Source: CAG-873 sp910578365
Lineage (GTDB): Bacteria; Bacteroidota; Bacteroidia; Bacteroidales; Muribaculaceae
Direction of reading: 5' to 3'
Assembly (NCBI GenBank): GCA_951635545.1
Contig: OX620685.1
Coordinates: 2,232,001-2,296,000, forward strand
DNA: 64,000 bases
Of this stretch, positions 28,535-37,376 are shown one piece after another; the stretch's first letter is position 1; each line of letters begins with the position of its first letter. Below the pieces are notes generated by a model. That model made no database searches, had not been told where the DNA came from, and saw nothing but the letters and a program-made list of their open reading frames with translations. Both the position numbers and the translations under genes were made by a program.

Positions 28535-29903
28535 CAATGATTCGGTAAAATTTGAGGTTGTTCAGCCTTGGCTAAGCCGCTAACTGAGCCAACCGATGAT
28601 TTATTTTCTGAATTATTTTGAGATGCGGAGATTTTCCGTAGGTCGAAATAATTGTTGAGGCGAGATAAGATTCAAACATAAGCCGTTTGAACTGTGCTAA
28701 CGAAAGACCCGGATAATCTTTCCTTATGACCTCTTTGCAGACATTGAGTGTCGTGAAGGAAAGATTGAATGCGAAGTCAAGCCGGGCTTTGTCTCGGGTC
28801 TGTTGCGACTGGAGGCCGGTAAACTGTTTGGCATCGCGTATGCCGAACTCGATTTGGAAGCGGGTGCGGTAGAAACCGATGATCTTTTCAGGTCTCATGT
28901 CGGTGTCGGTAGAGAAGTAAAGAAGAGGGTCTGCGTTTTCAACCGGACAGACCACGATACGGATGTCGCGTTTCAATGCCCTCGAATGTACGACCGCCGT
29001 GTGACATCGGGTTTTGTTTCCTTTGGAATCCTCATATATGAATGAAGTGAACACGGACATATCAAGGTTGGAGAAATCCACTTTCTCTCCATACTTTTTC
29101 TTTCTGCCGCGTCTTCGCGGGGCGGAGGAATCCGGTATGGCCAGATACCTCAGATATGAATTGGCACGTAATCTCCCGACAAACCGGAATCCCATGTCAA
29201 TCACTTCATTTACAAACTCATATTTGGAGAAAAAGGCATCGGCAACCAGAATATCCGTCAGTGAGAGCAGCTCTGCCGCCTTTGACCTGACAAGTGCCAC
29301 ATACCAGTCAAGCATTGACATTTGTTTCTCAGATTCAAGAGTCCTGAAGTTCGGTGACTGGACAGCACCGAGCATCACGCATGTATGTTTACTCAGGCTT
29401 ATTGCCCCGATCGCCATTATCTCCAGACCGCGTTTGACACGTTGTGCCACCCCTGACCAGAAACGGCCTATGCCATACGTCAGTCTGCCTGCTTTTGAAA
29501 TGAACGACGGATCGATTGCCACTGCCATGTCATCGGACGGTCCAAAACAATCCTGCGCCATACCGATGTTGACTTTCATCCAATCTACGGATGTCTTGAA
29601 ATTGGAGGCAAAGGTCTTGGCAGTACGACCGCCATAGCGCGACAGCCGGGTAAAATTGACTTTGCCCGGAATCAACGCTACAGTGCGTATTGTTAAAATC
29701 AGCCAGTTGAGAAACCTTTTGCTCATCTTGGTTGTAGTATTTTCAAATACCGACTTACACCGAAAGGTGAAGTCTTTGAGAATCGCCAATACGTTCATAC
29801 GCTAAGATTTTTATAATGAACGCTTTGGCGATTCATTTGTATTTGATAATTCGATATATTAACTTAACTTTCAACTACTTCGGTAATTTTTACCGAAGCA
29901 TTG
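28535..29903 (-). mobile_element. IS4-like insertion sequence
   Basis: The 1369-bp element has imperfect terminal inverted repeats CAATG(A/C)TTCGGTAAAA at both ends and is flanked by a 6-bp direct repeat, ATTTTA. It carries one transposase gene on the minus strand. Its right end is 20 nt before the start codon of the next lipoprotein gene. Confidence 0.8.
28572..29798 (-). CDS. IS4-like DDE transposase
   Basis: The 408-residue protein has the IS4-type triad: Asp in AVAIDPSFISKAG, Asp in ILVADAFFSKYEF, and the YREK signature with its exact spacing in FYRTRFQIEFGIRDAKQF (Y, two, R, three, E, six, K). A basic RRRGRKKKYG stretch sits between the second Asp and the Glu. It moves the surrounding element by cut-and-paste in the usual model. 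The frame is intact. Only one copy is present in this window. Confidence 0.9.
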   Translation of the reverse strand: MNVLAILKDFTFRCKSVFENTTTKMSKRFLNWLILTIRTVALIPGKVNFTRLSRYGGRTAKTFASNFKTSVDWMKVNIGMAQDCFGPSDDMAVAIDPSFISKAGRLTYGIGRFWSGVAQRVKRGLEIMAIGAISLSKHTCVMLGAVQSPNFRTLESEKQMSMLDWYVALVRSKAAELLSLTDILVADAFFSKYEFVNEVIDMGFRFVGRLRANSYLRYLAIPDSSAPRRRGRKKKYGEKVDFSNLDMSVFTSFIYEDSKGNKTRCHTAVVHSRALKRDIRIVVCPVENADPLLYFSTDTDMRPEKIIGFYRTRFQIEFGIRDAKQFTGLQSQQTRDKARLDFAFNLSFTTLNVCKEVIRKDYPGLSLAQFKRLMFESYLASTIISTYGKSPHLKIIQKINHRLAQLAA

Positions 29904-29909
29904 ATTTTA
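29904..29909. repeat. Right target-site duplication of the IS4-like element
   Basis: ATTTTA, matching 28529-28534. Confidence 0.65.
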
Positions 29910-29923
29910 AACACCTAAATAAA

Positions 29924-30529
29924 ATGAAGATTTTACATATAGCGGCAGCGTTGCTGATGTCGGCATCTGTCCTTGGCTCATGTAACGGAAACGGCGGTTC
30001 GATGTCGGTCAATGTGGCCGATACCCTGCTGAGTGTCGACAATCTGATGGCCGACCCTCTGGCTTTTGTAGGCGATACCATACAGGTGGAGGGCGAGTGC
30101 TCGCACCTCTGCGCCCATGGCGGTACCAAGGCCTTTCTGCAGGGCGACAGTGTCGGTATGACACTTCGCTGCCAGGCTACTCATGAAATCAACGGCGCTT
30201 TCTCGCCCGACTGTGCCGGACAGCGCATGCTCGCACGAGGCATACTGCGCGAAGACCGTGTGGGCCGTGCCGAAATTGACTCGCTCGAGCGCGAATACAT
30301 GCTCGCTCAGGAGCGTGAGGCTGCACTGGGCAGCAACGACAACACCAAGGCTCCGGCAACCGGCCATTGCGACGCCGATGCAAAGGCCAAAGGACTCGAT
30401 TCGCTGTCGACCGCCGCTCAGCGCCTGGCTAAAATGCGTAGCGAAATAGACAAACGCCTCAAGGACGAAGGCAAGGACTATATTTCCTATTTCTATCTCG
30501 AAACCATAAGTTACGAGGTTAAGGAATGA
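29924..30529 (+). CDS. Small lipoprotein, unknown function, upstream of mutL
   Basis: The ATG at 29924 gives 201 residues with a lipoprotein signal (MKILHIAAALLMSASVLGSC). An upstream in-frame ATG lies inside the IS and is not the native start. After the signal, residues 30-110 look like a small OB-fold domain: PLAFVGDTIQVEGECSHLCAHGG with paired Cys and His, a spacing that could bind metal or form disulfides, somewhat like DUF4920 proteins. The C-terminal half is a charged, probably helical region (SLEREYMLAQEREA, RLAKMRSEIDKRLKDEG). The stop codon overlaps the mutL start by 4 nt (ATGA), so the two are co-translated. An IS4-like element lies 20 nt upstream and separates the gene from its probable promoter. 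No function is assigned. Confidence 0.7.
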   Translation: MKILHIAAALLMSASVLGSCNGNGGSMSVNVADTLLSVDNLMADPLAFVGDTIQVEGECSHLCAHGGTKAFLQGDSVGMTLRCQATHEINGAFSPDCAGQRMLARGILREDRVGRAEIDSLEREYMLAQEREAALGSNDNTKAPATGHCDADAKAKGLDSLSTAAQRLAKMRSEIDKRLKDEGKDYISYFYLETISYEVKE

Positions 30530-32436
30530 CGCAGACCGACATAATAAAGCTGCTGCCTGACTCAGTGGCCAACCAGATTGCCGCCGGCGAGGTGATACAG
30601 CGGCCGGCATCGGTGGTCAAGGAGTTGGTGGAGAATAGCATAGACGCCGGCGCAACGTCGGTTGAAATAATCATACGCGACGCAGGCCGCACACTGGTAC
30701 AGGTGGTCGACAACGGCAAGGGTATGTCGCCCACCGATGCCCGTATGGCCTTCGAGCGCCATGCCACCAGCAAGATAGCGGCCGCCGACGACCTCAACTC
30801 ACTGCGAACCATGGGCTTCCGCGGAGAAGCTTTGGCATCTATCGCTGCAGTGGCGCAAATCGACATGCGTAGCATGCGCCCGGGCGACAGCGTGGGCACA
30901 CGTCTGATTATAGCCGACTCCAAGGTTGAGAGCCAGGAAGCGGCAGCTTGCGCCCCGGGCACCAATCTGATGGTGAAGAATATATTCGCCTATCTGCCTG
31001 CCAGGCGCAAATTTCTGAAAAAAGATTCCGTGGAGTTCAGCCACATAGTCCATGAGTTCGAGCGTCTGGCCCTGGTGAACACCGGAGTGGATTTCACGCT
31101 GATACACAACGATGTGACCCTGCATCAGCTGCACCGTTCGTCGCTGAAGCAGCGTATCACGGCCCTGTTCGGCAAAAGCCTCGACCATCAGCTGATTCCG
31201 GTGGAAACCGAGAGTTCGATAGTACGCATAAGCGGCTTTGTGACTTTGCCGCAGTATGCCCGCAAACGCGGCGCGCATCAGTACTTCTTTGTCAATGGCC
31301 GCAACATGCGTCACCCTTACTTCCACAAGGCCGTACTCAACTGCTACTCGGAGCTGAGCAGTTCCGACACACAGCCCTGCTACTTTATAAACCTGGAAGT
31401 GGAGCCCGAGCGCATCGACGTGAACATACACCCGCAGAAGCACGAGATAAAGTTCGAGGACGAGCAGGCAATCTGGCAGATACTCTGTGCAGCCATAAAG
31501 GAGGCGTTGGGCAAGGCCAATGCCAGCGGAGCCATAGACTTCGACAGCGACGACGCGCCCGACATACCCTTTTTCGACCCTGACAGCAACGGCCTGCAGC
31601 CCGGCGCCGACGTGGATACGTCGTATAATCCATTTGAAGTATCGCGCCCATATACACCGCCGGTCGACCACGACTGGCAGAAACTTTACGAGGGCTTCTG
31701 CAGCCGCGCCGGCGAAAGCGGTCCGGAAGCCGGAGGCAGCCGCCTTGTGGCCAGCCGTCTGGGCGGAAACCCCGAAAGTGTGGCATCTGTGTGCAGCCGC
31801 CTCAACAGCTGTATGGACGATGTGCCTCCGCCTCCGCCCGAGGTCGACCTGGGCCTGGGATTCGACACACCGGCCACGGCCACACCCATGTTTACACTTC
31901 ACAACCGCGTGATAGTCACTCCTACCAAATCGGGGCTTATGCTTGTCGACCGCCATCGGGCCCATGTGAGGGTGCTGTATGAAAGATTCAGCCGTCAGTT
32001 AGCCGAGGGCGACGTGCAGTCGCAACAGCTGCTCTTTCCCGAGGCGGTGGAACTTTCGCCCACCGGCAGCGTGGCCCTGCAGACATTCAGTCAGGAACTG
32101 TGCGGACTCGGCTTTGACATGGCTTATCTAGGCGACAACACCTGGAATATCACCGCCGTGCCGTCGATGGCAGCCGGTACCGATGCCGGCGAGCTGCTTA
32201 TGCGCCTTGTGGAGCAACTCGACCTCAGCGGCGAAGCCCGCGAGTCGTTGCTGATGCCTGTAGCCATATCCATGGCCCGCGCTGCCGCAGTCAAAGCCGA
32301 TACCGTGTGGAGCCAAGCCGAAACCGAGTCGCTGCTCTACGAACTGCTGGCTCTGCCGACTCCCGACTTTACACCCGACGGCCTCACTGTAATACGCACT
32401 ATAACCAATCAGCAACTCGACAATATGTTCGAATGA
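30526..32436 (+). CDS. mutL: DNA mismatch repair protein MutL
   Basis: The 636-residue protein begins with the GHKL ATPase domain of MutL: IAAGEVIQRPASVVKELVENSIDAGA, DNGKGM, RHATSKI and GFRGEALASIAAV. MutL links MutS bound at mismatches to strand removal. A Pro/Asp/Gly-rich linker (about 340-450) leads to the C-terminal dimerisation domain. The position of the metal-binding endonuclease motif DQHA-X2-E-X4-E reads DRHRAHVRVLYE here, with the Gln, Ala and first Glu replaced. No CPHGRP-like motif is seen near the end (DFTPDGLTV). So nuclease activity is doubtful on this evidence. The gene overlaps the upstream lipoprotein by 4 nt and the next (broken) gene by 4 nt. Confidence 0.96.
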   Translation: MTQTDIIKLLPDSVANQIAAGEVIQRPASVVKELVENSIDAGATSVEIIIRDAGRTLVQVVDNGKGMSPTDARMAFERHATSKIAAADDLNSLRTMGFRGEALASIAAVAQIDMRSMRPGDSVGTRLIIADSKVESQEAAACAPGTNLMVKNIFAYLPARRKFLKKDSVEFSHIVHEFERLALVNTGVDFTLIHNDVTLHQLHRSSLKQRITALFGKSLDHQLIPVETESSIVRISGFVTLPQYARKRGAHQYFFVNGRNMRHPYFHKAVLNCYSELSSSDTQPCYFINLEVEPERIDVNIHPQKHEIKFEDEQAIWQILCAAIKEALGKANASGAIDFDSDDAPDIPFFDPDSNGLQPGADVDTSYNPFEVSRPYTPPVDHDWQKLYEGFCSRAGESGPEAGGSRLVASRLGGNPESVASVCSRLNSCMDDVPPPPPEVDLGLGFDTPATATPMFTLHNRVIVTPTKSGLMLVDRHRAHVRVLYERFSRQLAEGDVQSQQLLFPEAVELSPTGSVALQTFSQELCGLGFDMAYLGDNTWNITAVPSMAAGTDAGELLMRLVEQLDLSGEARESLLMPVAISMARAAAVKADTVWSQAETESLLYELLALPTPDFTPDGLTVIRTITNQQLDNMFE

Positions 32437-32633
32437 AAGCCTTGCGACTACTACCGACAATACTCTTTGCCTGCGCCGCCTGCACCGCTACCGCAGCCAT
32501 AGGCATAACCGGAGCCGAGGTAGAGGACATACTTTCGCGGCTCGACGACTCGCTGCCAAGGCGCAACGAGTTCATTGCCCGCCGCCAGAACAGCATCTGC
32601 GAGCTGCAACGCGAATTTTATGCCAATCCCGCC
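32433..32633 (+). pseudogene. DUF6377 protein, 5' fragment cut by ISAs1 dimer
   Basis: The ATG overlaps the mutL stop by 4 nt. The first 67 codons encode a signal peptide (MKALRLLPTILFACAACTATAA) and the start of a helical region (LSRLDDSLPRRNEFIARR). The ISAs1 insertion follows the codons for Asn-Pro-Ala, and translation would run 6 codons into the element and stop at 32651. Joining codon 67 to 35714 restores one frame of about 520 residues, so this is the front part of the gene whose remainder is at 35714-37075. Confidence 0.85.
32625..32633. repeat. Left target-site duplication of the ISAs1 dimer
   Basis: AATCCCGCC, repeated at 35705-35713. Nine bases fit the ISAs1 family. Confidence 0.9.
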
Positions 32634-34168
32634 CACGGCTCTTTCATTTAAGATTTCGTCTCATTCTCGACAAATGTGTTGTTTTATAGCGAGAGCAGTA
32701 CGGACGGAGAGAGACTTTAACCTCTGATTTTCAAGAGAATAAGTACAATAAAAATTTGGTCAAGTGACAGATTTTTAGTAACTTTATAGGTGATAATCAA
32801 AGAGTTACGCTAAAAATGAAGCCACTTGACCAAGTCTGTTCGACTGACGCCTATGCGCCTGATCATACCGCAAAAGTACACAATAAATTTGACACAAGGC
32901 GCAGTATCATGGAAGAGCTTCGAGCATTTGCCTCATCCGTGCCGGATTTCCGTAGATTGGACAAAGGCAATTTCCGTCACAGCCTCAACGATATCATCAT
33001 GCTGATGATACTCGGACGTATGGCCGGATGCATCGGACGAGCCGAGATATTGGAGTTCGGCAGATACAACCTCAACAAATTACACAAAATGGGCATGTTG
33101 AGGAACGGCGTACCATCTGAGGCCACGCTTTGCCGTGTGGAGAACGGCATCAACGATATGGATATGGCCGACAGGATGCAGCAGTTCGCAGACATATTCC
33201 TTGAAAGACTGACCTGCGCCAGCCGCATCATTGAAATAATCTGCATTGACGGCAAAGCCGAGCGCGGCACCGTTCAGGAAAACGGGCGTAGCCCGGATAT
33301 CGTCTCTGCCTATTCGTTCAGCACCGGCATAACAATCGCCACCGAAGCCTGTCAGGAAAAGAGCAACGAGATAAAGGCCGTACCGATACTTCTTGATAAA
33401 ATAGATGTCGCAGGAAAGATTGTCACAGCCGACGCCATGTCTATGCAGAAGGACATTGTCGAGAAAATCAGAAAGAAAGGGGGTGACTTTCTGATAGAAC
33501 TCAAAGCCAACCAGCCGTCATTGCGATACGGCATTGAGGACAGGCTAGTGGAACACACACCGGTATATTCTTACACCGAAGGTCCCGAACTGGCCCACGG
33601 CAGGATAGAGACGAGAACCTACCGCGTATATGACGGACTGGACATTATCGCCGACAAAGAGAAGTGGGGCGGAAACATGACCATCATAGAGTATGAATCA
33701 TCTACAGTCAAAAAGTCAACAGGGATGCGCACTTCGGAAAAACGCCTGTATGTCAGCAGTATGCCTACGAAGACTCCGAAGCTCGGAATCATCGTGCGCA
33801 ACCACTGGTCGATAGAAAGCATGCACTGGGGCCTGGACTACAATCTCCAGCAGGACAATATAAAACGTAAGTCGACAAGAGCCGCCCGAAACCTCGACAC
33901 CATACAGAGAATAGTTTACTCGGTGTTCTCAATATGGAAAGGACTTCGCAAAAAACGATCGGATAAGAATAAAGGCATAGCCGAACTGATGAGACATATC
34001 TCAATGAGCTTTACTCGGCTGATGCGATTTTTAAGCCAAAAATGAAAAAAATAAGATTTTGACACCAGAATAACTCGTTGACAGACAGACACAGAATATT
34101 GCCCGATTCACAATGAACCGGGTAGGGGAAGTCATGCTTTTTATTTTAGTTTAAATGAAAGAGCCGTG
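32634..34168 (+). mobile_element. ISAs1-family insertion sequence, copy A of a tandem dimer
   Basis: The 1535-bp element has perfect terminal inverted repeats CACGGCTCTTTCATTTAA. It is followed after a single T by a second, apparently identical copy in the same orientation. The two share one pair of target-site duplications. Confidence 0.92.
32816..34045 (+). CDS. ISAs1-family transposase (copy A)
   Basis: The 409-residue protein has the ISAs1 N-terminal domain (FASSVPDFRR, then ILGRMAGCIGRAEI) and an IS4-fold catalytic domain. The acidic triad is likely Asp in ICIDGKAERG, Asp in VTADAMSMQ and Glu in HWSIESMHWGLD. It is intact and has the same protein sequence as copy B. Confidence 0.94.
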   Translation: MKPLDQVCSTDAYAPDHTAKVHNKFDTRRSIMEELRAFASSVPDFRRLDKGNFRHSLNDIIMLMILGRMAGCIGRAEILEFGRYNLNKLHKMGMLRNGVPSEATLCRVENGINDMDMADRMQQFADIFLERLTCASRIIEIICIDGKAERGTVQENGRSPDIVSAYSFSTGITIATEACQEKSNEIKAVPILLDKIDVAGKIVTADAMSMQKDIVEKIRKKGGDFLIELKANQPSLRYGIEDRLVEHTPVYSYTEGPELAHGRIETRTYRVYDGLDIIADKEKWGGNMTIIEYESSTVKKSTGMRTSEKRLYVSSMPTKTPKLGIIVRNHWSIESMHWGLDYNLQQDNIKRKSTRAARNLDTIQRIVYSVFSIWKGLRKKRSDKNKGIAELMRHISMSFTRLMRFLSQK

Positions 34169-34169
34169 T
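34169..34169. other. Single-base junction between tandem ISAs1 copies
   Basis: The right end of copy A (…GAGCCGTG) and the left end of copy B (CACGGCTC…) are separated by one T. Together they form a palindromic joint of abutted terminal repeats. Confidence 0.9.
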
Positions 34170-35704
34170 CACGGCTCTTTCATTTAAGATTTCGTCTCAT
34201 TCTCGACAAATGTGTTGTTTTATAGCGAGAGCAGTACGGACGGAGAGAGACTTTAACCTCTGATTTTCAAGAGAATAAGTACAATAAAAATTTGGTCAAG
34301 TGACAGATTTTTAGTAACTTTATAGGTGATAATCAAAGAGTTACGCTAAAAATGAAGCCACTTGACCAAGTCTGTTCGACTGACGCCTATGCGCCTGATC
34401 ATACCGCAAAAGTACACAATAAATTTGACACAAGGCGCAGTATCATGGAAGAGCTTCGAGCATTTGCCTCATCCGTGCCGGATTTCCGTAGATTGGACAA
34501 AGGCAATTTCCGTCACAGCCTCAACGATATCATCATGCTGATGATACTCGGACGTATGGCCGGATGCATCGGACGAGCCGAGATATTGGAGTTCGGCAGA
34601 TACAACCTCAACAAATTACACAAAATGGGCATGTTGAGGAACGGCGTACCATCTGAGGCCACGCTTTGCCGTGTGGAGAACGGCATCAACGATATGGATA
34701 TGGCCGACAGGATGCAGCAGTTCGCAGACATATTCCTTGAAAGACTGACCTGCGCCAGCCGCATCATTGAAATAATCTGCATTGACGGCAAAGCCGAGCG
34801 CGGCACCGTTCAGGAAAACGGGCGTAGCCCGGATATCGTCTCTGCCTATTCGTTCAGCACCGGCATAACAATCGCCACCGAAGCCTGTCAGGAAAAGAGC
34901 AACGAGATAAAGGCCGTACCGATACTTCTTGATAAAATAGATGTCGCAGGAAAGATTGTCACAGCCGACGCCATGTCTATGCAGAAGGACATTGTCGAGA
35001 AAATCAGAAAGAAAGGGGGTGACTTTCTGATAGAACTCAAAGCCAACCAGCCGTCATTGCGATACGGCATTGAGGACAGGCTAGTGGAACACACACCGGT
35101 ATATTCTTACACCGAAGGTCCCGAACTGGCCCACGGCAGGATAGAGACGAGAACCTACCGCGTATATGACGGACTGGACATTATCGCCGACAAAGAGAAG
35201 TGGGGCGGAAACATGACCATCATAGAGTATGAATCATCTACAGTCAAAAAGTCAACAGGGATGCGCACTTCGGAAAAACGCCTGTATGTCAGCAGTATGC
35301 CTACGAAGACTCCGAAGCTCGGAATCATCGTGCGCAACCACTGGTCGATAGAAAGCATGCACTGGGGCCTGGACTACAATCTCCAGCAGGACAATATAAA
35401 ACGTAAGTCGACAAGAGCCGCCCGAAACCTCGACACCATACAGAGAATAGTTTACTCGGTGTTCTCAATATGGAAAGGACTTCGCAAAAAACGATCGGAT
35501 AAGAATAAAGGCATAGCCGAACTGATGAGACATATCTCAATGAGCTTTACTCGGCTGATGCGATTTTTAAGCCAAAAATGAAAAAAATAAGATTTTGACA
35601 CCAGAATAACTCGTTGACAGACAGACACAGAATATTGCCCGATTCACAATGAACCGGGTAGGGGAAGTCATGCTTTTTATTTTAGTTTAAATGAAAGAGC
35701 CGTG
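34170..35704 (+). mobile_element. ISAs1-family insertion sequence, copy B of a tandem dimer
   Basis: Same length (1535 bp), ends and orientation as copy A. The right end produces a GTG codon at 35702 in frame with the rest of the broken gene. Confidence 0.92.
34352..35581 (+). CDS. ISAs1-family transposase (copy B)
   Basis: 409 residues, identical in protein sequence to copy A, intact. The 1536-nt offset equals one element plus the one-base junction. Confidence 0.94.
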   Translation: MKPLDQVCSTDAYAPDHTAKVHNKFDTRRSIMEELRAFASSVPDFRRLDKGNFRHSLNDIIMLMILGRMAGCIGRAEILEFGRYNLNKLHKMGMLRNGVPSEATLCRVENGINDMDMADRMQQFADIFLERLTCASRIIEIICIDGKAERGTVQENGRSPDIVSAYSFSTGITIATEACQEKSNEIKAVPILLDKIDVAGKIVTADAMSMQKDIVEKIRKKGGDFLIELKANQPSLRYGIEDRLVEHTPVYSYTEGPELAHGRIETRTYRVYDGLDIIADKEKWGGNMTIIEYESSTVKKSTGMRTSEKRLYVSSMPTKTPKLGIIVRNHWSIESMHWGLDYNLQQDNIKRKSTRAARNLDTIQRIVYSVFSIWKGLRKKRSDKNKGIAELMRHISMSFTRLMRFLSQK

Positions 35705-35713
35705 AATCCCGCC
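35705..35713. repeat. Right target-site duplication of the ISAs1 dimer
   Basis: AATCCCGCC, matching 32625-32633. Confidence 0.9.
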
Positions 35714-37075
35714 ACGCGGGTAAAGACTCTCCATGAGATTATCGACCGATATTCATCGTTCAACAACGACTCGGCCATGTACTATGCCTGGCTGGGAGTC
35801 CGTATAGCCGACGGCGACAGCGCATTGCCGTTCAGACTCCGCGCCACCGCACTGAAGCCGCTGGCCGGTTTCTACGAATCGGCCATGGACGACTTCGCCA
35901 CATTCGACAGCGTGTCCATTCCGCCCGAGTACAAGGCCGACTATTACGACGCCGGCCGCCAGATGTATTCGTTCGTGTACGGGCTCTTTCCTTCGTACCG
36001 CGGATTCAACGACAGCATAGGGCGGCAACTACTGCAGATGCAGCTGCGGCTCCTCGACAAACTGCCCGAGGGCAGTGTGGCCCGGCGCTTCTCCACAGGC
36101 GAATACTACATGCTCACCGGCGAGTACGACAAGGCAAAGGCCTACTGCCTCGAACTGATGGACGGCAGCGACTCCACCGCAGCCTACAAAGCCCGACTGG
36201 CCCACCATCTGGCCACAATAGCACGGCACGAAGGCAACGACGACGAGCGTACATACTATCTGGCGGTATCGGCCCTGGCAGACCTTACCGGCGGTACACT
36301 CGAAGTGAAATCGCTGCAGGAACTCGGCAGCATGATGTTCGAGCGCGGCGACGTGGACCGCGCCTACAGCTATCTGTCGATGGCTCTGGAGAATGCAGTG
36401 GAGTGCGGGGCATCGATGCGTATGGTCGAAACCGCACGCTCCATGCCCATAATCGAGCAGGCACACAGCGGCCAGATTGCCTCGTGGCAACGAATGATTT
36501 ATGTGGTCATAGCCATTATGGTGCTGTTGTTGGCAGGCATGGCCACACTGCTGATACTGCTGCGTCGCGAAATGAACAACATGGCCCTGCTGCAGCAAAA
36601 CCTGCGCTCGGCCAACAAAATCAAAGAGGTATACATAAGTCAGTTTATGTCGCTATGCTCCATCTATATGGATAAACTGAACAGCTTCAGTAAAATAGTG
36701 AGCCGCAAGCTCGCTGTCGGTAAGGTCGACGACCTGTACAGGCTTACAAACTCCGGCAAGTTTGTGGAGGAGCAGAGCAAGGAATTTTACGATGTGTTCG
36801 ACAACGCCTTCCTGCATATATACCCCGACTTTGTACGGCAGGTCAACTCGCTGTTGCGCCCCGACTCGCAGATAGTGCTCAAGGACGGCGAGCAGCTGAA
36901 TACCGAACTGCGCATACTTGCATTCGTGCGTTTAGGCATACAGGATAGCCCGCGCATAGCCCAGGTGCTAAATTACTCGCTCAATACAATTTACTCGTAC
37001 CGCAACAGGGTTAAAAACAAAGCAGTCGACCGCGAGAACTTCGAGCGCGATGTCATGAATCTGTCGTCGCTATAG
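35714..37075 (+). pseudogene. DUF6377 protein, 3' fragment cut by ISAs1 dimer
   Basis: The remaining 453 codons contain TPR-like helical repeats (about the first 240 codons, e.g. FSTGEYYMLTGEYDKAKAYCLEL), one transmembrane helix (MIYVVIAIMVLLLAGMATLL), a coiled-coil stretch (MNNMALLQQNLRSANKIKEVYISQF) and a C-terminal DUF6377 domain. The last part (LRILAFVRLGIQDSPRIAQVLNYSLNTIYSYRNRVKNKA) reads like a LuxR-type helix-turn-helix. Intact relatives are membrane-anchored regulators in Bacteroidetes. A GTG made by the IS end at 35702 could start translation, but the product would lack the signal peptide. Before insertion the gene was third in a lipoprotein-mutL-DUF6377 operon. Confidence 0.85.
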
Positions 37076-37279
37076 GAAAAATTTATTTCACAAAAGTAGC
37101 AAAAATAGGTCAGGAAGGTGTATTTATGTTCAATAACATAGTTTTACATCAAAAAAATAGTTATATTTTAGATTTTTTCACTAAGATGTAATTGGTTAAA
37201 AATCAACAATGTAGCTCTTGCAGATCCTTGTACGTGTCTAAATATGGCCTGACGCTTGTTCGCAATGTGGAAAAAATGT
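37076..37279. other. AT-rich gap before IS1634
   Basis: No gene is seen. The native terminator of the DUF6377 gene is not here. A candidate is at 40561-40594, beyond two IS elements. Confidence 0.4.
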
Positions 37280-37287
37280 CGTAACTT
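37280..37287. repeat. Left target-site duplication of IS1634
   Basis: CGTAACTT, repeated at 39237-39244. Confidence 0.65.
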
Positions 37288-37313
37288 CCCGAGTTTGGGA
37301 GTTATACCATATA

Positions 37314-37351
37314 ACAATCGGGCACTCAGTTGATTATGAGTGTCCGATTGT
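37314..37351 (-). terminator. Hairpin after the IS1634 transposase
   Basis: A 15-bp stem with one G-T pair (ACAATCGGGCACTCA with TGAGTGTCCGATTGT) and an 8-nt loop lies 25 nt past the transposase stop codon. There is no strong T-run, so it may protect the mRNA end or block read-through rather than terminate. Confidence 0.5.
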
Positions 37352-37376
37352 GCTAACAAATTTCAGTGGCTAAATT

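Noticed and set aside
30799..31965. 388-codon frame on the minus strand within mutL
   Set aside because: It is the complementary-strand shadow of the high-GC mutL coding sequence; its composition is unnatural and mutL is certain.
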